Source: Gammaproteobacteria bacterium (GTDB taxonomy: Bacteria > Pseudomonadota > Gammaproteobacteria > GCA-001735895). From it: 9,640 bases of DNA. The translations under genes were made by a program, and so were the position numbers. Positions 6,792 through 9,640 of the stretch are shown here, piece after piece (position 1 is the stretch's first letter; the number at the start of each line of letters is the position of its first letter). The notes below the pieces were generated by a model. That model saw only the letters and a list, made by a program, of their open reading frames with translations, had not been told where the DNA came from and ran no database searches. The stretch lies in NCBI GenBank assembly GCA_015494335.1, contig WGBK01000381.1, forward strand, positions 1 to 9,640. The letters are read 5' to 3'.

Positions 6792-8044
6792 TGCCCGAAA
6801 TCAAGAACTATACCCTCAACTTCGGCCCGCAGCATCCGGCGGCCCACGGCGTGTTGCGCCTGGTGCTGGAGATGGATGGCGAGGTCATCGAGCGTGCCGA
6901 TCCGCACATCGGGCTGCTGCACCGCGCCACCGAGAAGCTGGCCGAGTCCAAGCCCTACAACCAGTCCATCGGCTACATGGATCGCCTCGATTATGTGTCG
7001 ATGATGTGCAACGAGCATGGCTACTTGCTCGCCATCGAAAAACTGCTCGATCTCGAAGTGCCCTTGCGCGCCCAGTACATCCGCGTGATGTATGACGAGA
7101 TCACCCGCATTCTCAATCACCTGATGTGGATTGGCACCCATGCGCTGGATGTCGGCGCGATGACCATGTTCCTCTATGCCTTCCGCGAACGCGAGGATCT
7201 GATGGACATGTACGAGGCGGTTTCCGGCGCGCGCATGCATGCCACCTACTATCGTCCCGGAGGCGTCGCCCGCGACCTGCCCGAGAGCATGCCGCAATAC
7301 CAGGCCGACAACTGGCGCAGCCAGAAGGAGGCCGATCGCCTCAACGCCAACCGCCAGGGATCGCTGCTCGATTTCATCGAGGATTTCACCCGCCGCTTCC
7401 CCGGCTATGTGGACGAATACGAAACCCTGCTCACCGACAACCGCATCTGGAAGCAGCGCACCGTCGGCATCGGCGTGGTCTCCGAGGATCGCGCCTATCA
7501 GCTGGGTTTCACCGGCCCGATGCTGCGCGGCTCCGGCGTCGCCTGGGATCTGCGCAAGAAGCAGCCCTACGAGGTCTACGATCGTCTCGATTTCGATATC
7601 CCGGTCGGCAGCAACGGCGACTGTTACGACCGCTACCTGGTGCGGGTCGAGGAGATGCGCCAGTCCAACCGCATCATCGAGCAGTGCGTGGACTGGCTGC
7701 GCCGCAACCCGGGTCCGGTGCTGAGCGACAACCACAAGGTGGCACCGCCGCGGCGCGAGGAAATGAAGGCCGACATGGAAGCGCTGATCCATCACTTCAA
7801 GCTGGCCAGCGAGGGCTATCAGCTGCCCGAGGGCGAGGTCTATGCCGCGGTCGAGCACCCGAAGGGCGAGTTCGGCGTGTATCTGGTCTCCGACGGCACC
7901 AACAAGCCCTACCGGCTCAAGGTGCGCGCGCCCGGTTTTGCACACCTGTCGAGCATGAACGAGATGGCCAGGGGCCACATGCTGGCCGATGTGGTGGCGA
8001 TCATCGGCACCCAGGACATCGTATTTGGCGAGATTGACCGATAA
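6791..8044 (+). CDS. nuoD: NADH-quinone oxidoreductase subunit D
   Basis: NuoD (49-kDa homologue) forms the quinone-binding pocket of complex I together with NuoB, and descends from NiFe-hydrogenase large subunits. The 417-residue protein has the full length of unfused NuoD. It opens NFGPQHPAAHGVLRLV (10-25). Quinone-site residues known from Thermus (H38, Y87, D139) fall here at H19, Y68 and D120, the same spacings of 49 and 101. Other conserved blocks are DPHIGLLHRATEKL (37-50), RILNHLMWIGTHALD (106-120) and RPGGVARDLP (155-164). The hydrogenase metal cysteines are absent, as normal for this family. It is strikingly similar to the mitochondrial form. The start is fixed by a strong ribosome site; TGATG links it to nuoC and TAATG to nuoE, each a one-base overlap. 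Confidence 0.98.
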   Translation: MPEIKNYTLNFGPQHPAAHGVLRLVLEMDGEVIERADPHIGLLHRATEKLAESKPYNQSIGYMDRLDYVSMMCNEHGYLLAIEKLLDLEVPLRAQYIRVMYDEITRILNHLMWIGTHALDVGAMTMFLYAFREREDLMDMYEAVSGARMHATYYRPGGVARDLPESMPQYQADNWRSQKEADRLNANRQGSLLDFIEDFTRRFPGYVDEYETLLTDNRIWKQRTVGIGVVSEDRAYQLGFTGPMLRGSGVAWDLRKKQPYEVYDRLDFDIPVGSNGDCYDRYLVRVEEMRQSNRIIEQCVDWLRRNPGPVLSDNHKVAPPRREEMKADMEALIHHFKLASEGYQLPEGEVYAAVEHPKGEFGVYLVSDGTNKPYRLKVRAPGFAHLSSMNEMARGHMLADVVAIIGTQDIVFGEIDR

Positions 8045-8547
8045 TGAGCGACTCCAGCGACAACCCCGGCCTGCTCGACGCGCACACCCGCGAAGAGATC
8101 GATGCATGGCTGAAGAAATACCCCGCCGAGCAGAAGCGCTCTGCGGTATTGGCGGCCCTGCGCGCGGTGCAGCACCAGAACCAGGGCTACCTGACCGACG
8201 AGCTGATCGCCGCCGTGGCCGACTACCTCGACCTGCCGAAGATCCAGGTCATGGAAGTGGCCACCTTCTATTCCATGTTCGAAACCCGACCGGTGGGTCG
8301 CCATCATGTTGCGGTCTGCACCAACATCTCCTGCATGCTGATGGGCTCCGACAGCGTGGTCGAGTATGTCGAGAAGAAGCTCGGCATCAAGACCGGCGAA
8401 TCCACCCCCGATGGCCGCATCTACCTGAAGTGCGAGGAGGAATGCCTCGCCGCCTGTTCCGAAGGGCCGATGATGCAGGTCGATCATGTCTATCACACCA
8501 AACTGACGCCCGAGAAGATCGATGAGATCCTCGACGGGCTGGATTGA
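8044..8547 (+). CDS. nuoE: NADH-quinone oxidoreductase subunit E (2Fe-2S)
   Basis: NuoE (24-kDa homologue) is a thioredoxin-fold subunit of the NADH-oxidising module and carries the binuclear cluster N1a near the FMN of NuoF. The 167-residue protein has a helical N-terminal part with the conserved block VMEVATFYSMFE (69-80). The cluster ligands follow the family pattern: C92-x4-C97 in VCTNISCMLMG and C134-x3-C138 in ECLAACSEGP. C130 is an additional cysteine, probably not a ligand. The ATG shares one base with the nuoD stop (TAATG). The ribosome site is weak, so coupling to nuoD is likely. nuoF follows after 17 nt. Confidence 0.97.
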   Translation: MSDSSDNPGLLDAHTREEIDAWLKKYPAEQKRSAVLAALRAVQHQNQGYLTDELIAAVADYLDLPKIQVMEVATFYSMFETRPVGRHHVAVCTNISCMLMGSDSVVEYVEKKLGIKTGESTPDGRIYLKCEEECLAACSEGPMMQVDHVYHTKLTPEKIDEILDGLD

Positions 8548-8564
8548 AGCGGGAGCGTCGCATC

Positions 8565-9640
8565 ATGGCCAATGAAGTCTGCTTCGCAACCCTGGAATTC
8601 GACCAGCCCTGGACGCTGGAGAATTACCGCAAGGTCGGCGGATACGAAGCGCTGCAGAAGATCGTCGACGAGAAGCTGACCCCGGAGCAGGTGATCGAGG
8701 AGGTCAAGACCTCCGGCCTGCGCGGTCGGGGCGGCGCCGGTTTCCCCACCGGCCTGAAGTGGAGCTTCATGCCGCGCAACGCCCCCGGGCAGAAATATAT
8801 CGTCTGCAACTCCGATGAATCGGAGCCGGGCACCTGCAAGGATCGCGATATCCTGCGCTTCAATCCCCACGCTCTGGTCGAGGGCATGATCATCGCCGGC
8901 TACTGTATCGGCGCTACCGTCGGTTACAACTACATGCGCGGCGAGTTCATGGACGAGCCTTACAAGCGCTTCGATCAGGCGGTGAAGGAAGCCTACGAGG
9001 CCGGCTATCTGGGCAGGAACATCCTCGGCAGCGGCATCGATTTCGATCTCCATCCGACCCTCGGCGCCGGCGCCTACATCTGCGGTGAGGAAACCGCGCT
9101 GCTCGAATCTCTCGAGGGCAAGAAGGGCCAGCCCCGCTTCAAGCCGCCGTTCCCGGCCAATTTCGGCCTGTACGGCCGTCCGACCACGATCAACAACACC
9201 GAATCCCTGGCCTCGGTGCCGTCCATCGTGCGCAACGGCGGTCAGTGGTTCGCCGATCTCGGCATCCCCAACAACGGCGGCGTCAAGCTGTTTTCCATGT
9301 CCGGTCATCTCAATAACCCGGGCAACTTCGAAATCAACATGGGCACCCCGTTCAAGGACCTGCTGGCCCTGGCCGGCGGCGTGCGCGACGGGCGCAAGCT
9401 CAAGGCCGTGATTCCCGGTGGTTCCTCGGTGCCGGTATTGCCGGGCGATGTTATGATGGAATGCACCATGGACTACGATTCCATCGCCAAGGCCGGCTCG
9501 ATGCTCGGCTCCGGCGCGGTCATCGTCATGGACGAGACCACGGACATGGTCAAGGCCCTGCGCCGCATCTCGCGCTTCTATTATTCCGAGTCCTGCGGCC
9601 AGTGCACGCCCTGCCGCGAGGGCACCGGCTGGCTCTACCG
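8565..9640 (+). CDS. nuoF: NADH-quinone oxidoreductase subunit F, 5' part (runs off window)
   Basis: NuoF (51-kDa homologue) binds NADH and FMN and carries [4Fe-4S] cluster N3, the electron entry point of complex I. 358 complete codons are visible of roughly 420-450 in the family. In order: glycine-rich nucleotide/FMN loop GLRGRGGAGFPTG (51-63), CNSDESEPGTCKDRD (81-95), first family signature GAGAYICGEETALLES (167-182), and second signature ESCGQCTPCREG (342-353) with N3 ligands C344, C347 and C350. The fourth N3 cysteine should lie about 40 residues on, beyond the window. The ATG at 8565 has GGGAG at 8551-8555, 9 nt upstream. No frameshift or internal stop is present. nuoG and the membrane subunits are expected downstream. 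Confidence 0.98.
   Translation, partial: MANEVCFATLEFDQPWTLENYRKVGGYEALQKIVDEKLTPEQVIEEVKTSGLRGRGGAGFPTGLKWSFMPRNAPGQKYIVCNSDESEPGTCKDRDILRFNPHALVEGMIIAGYCIGATVGYNYMRGEFMDEPYKRFDQAVKEAYEAGYLGRNILGSGIDFDLHPTLGAGAYICGEETALLESLEGKKGQPRFKPPFPANFGLYGRPTTINNTESLASVPSIVRNGGQWFADLGIPNNGGVKLFSMSGHLNNPGNFEINMGTPFKDLLALAGGVRDGRKLKAVIPGGSSVPVLPGDVMMECTMDYDSIAKAGSMLGSGAVIVMDETTDMVKALRRISRFYYSESCGQCTPCREGTGWLY

Noticed and set aside
6740..8107. 455-codon open frame on the minus strand opposite nuoD
   Set aside because: Same shadow pattern. nuoD on the + strand has all catalytic residues.

Overview
The window is a GC-rich, gene-dense stretch of a proteobacterial chromosome, and every gene reads on the + strand. 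Gene content and order (ftsH-folP-glmM-tpiA-secG-tRNA-Leu, then nuoABCDEF with separate nuoC and nuoD) point to a gammaproteobacterium outside the Enterobacteriaceae and Pseudomonas. E. coli and Pseudomonas, as I recall, carry fused nuoCD. A Xanthomonadales- or Chromatiales-like relative is plausible, but I cannot fix the genus from sequence alone.

Left part (1-5005): the window opens inside ftsH, just after the Walker A loop of its AAA domain. A strong intrinsic terminator follows. Then come folP (dihydropteroate synthase) and glmM (phosphoglucosamine mutase), which overlap by an ATGA. A short gap holds a hairpin and a candidate promoter, followed by tpiA (triosephosphate isomerase) and secG (Sec translocase subunit). 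A tRNA-Leu(GAG) gene with an encoded CCA lies 16 nt behind secG, closed by a UUCG-loop terminator. These genes serve membrane proteolysis, folate synthesis, UDP-GlcNAc synthesis for peptidoglycan and LPS, glycolysis, and protein export.

Middle (5006-5243): a 238-nt non-coding regulatory region. It holds a perfect FNR/Anr-type palindrome (TTGATCTGGATCAA, 5041-5054) and a good sigma-70 promoter (-35 at 5170, -10 at 5193, 17-nt spacer) leading into nuoA.

Right part (5244-9640): the first six genes of the NADH:quinone oxidoreductase (complex I) operon, nuoA to nuoF, packed with overlaps or gaps of at most 17 nt. Visible cluster ligands (N2 in NuoB, the binuclear cluster in NuoE, the first three of N3 in NuoF) and the quinone-site residues of NuoD are intact. 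NuoA, NuoB and NuoD resemble the mitochondrial/alpha/betaproteobacterial type. nuoF runs off the right edge.

I found no mobile element, CRISPR array, pseudogene or foreign-looking island, and no undescribed system. The most useful observations are regulatory (the FNR box, the terminator pressed against folP, hairpins across two stop codons) and a few lineage-type protein features (an insertion in NuoC, an acidic repeat-bearing tail on SecG).
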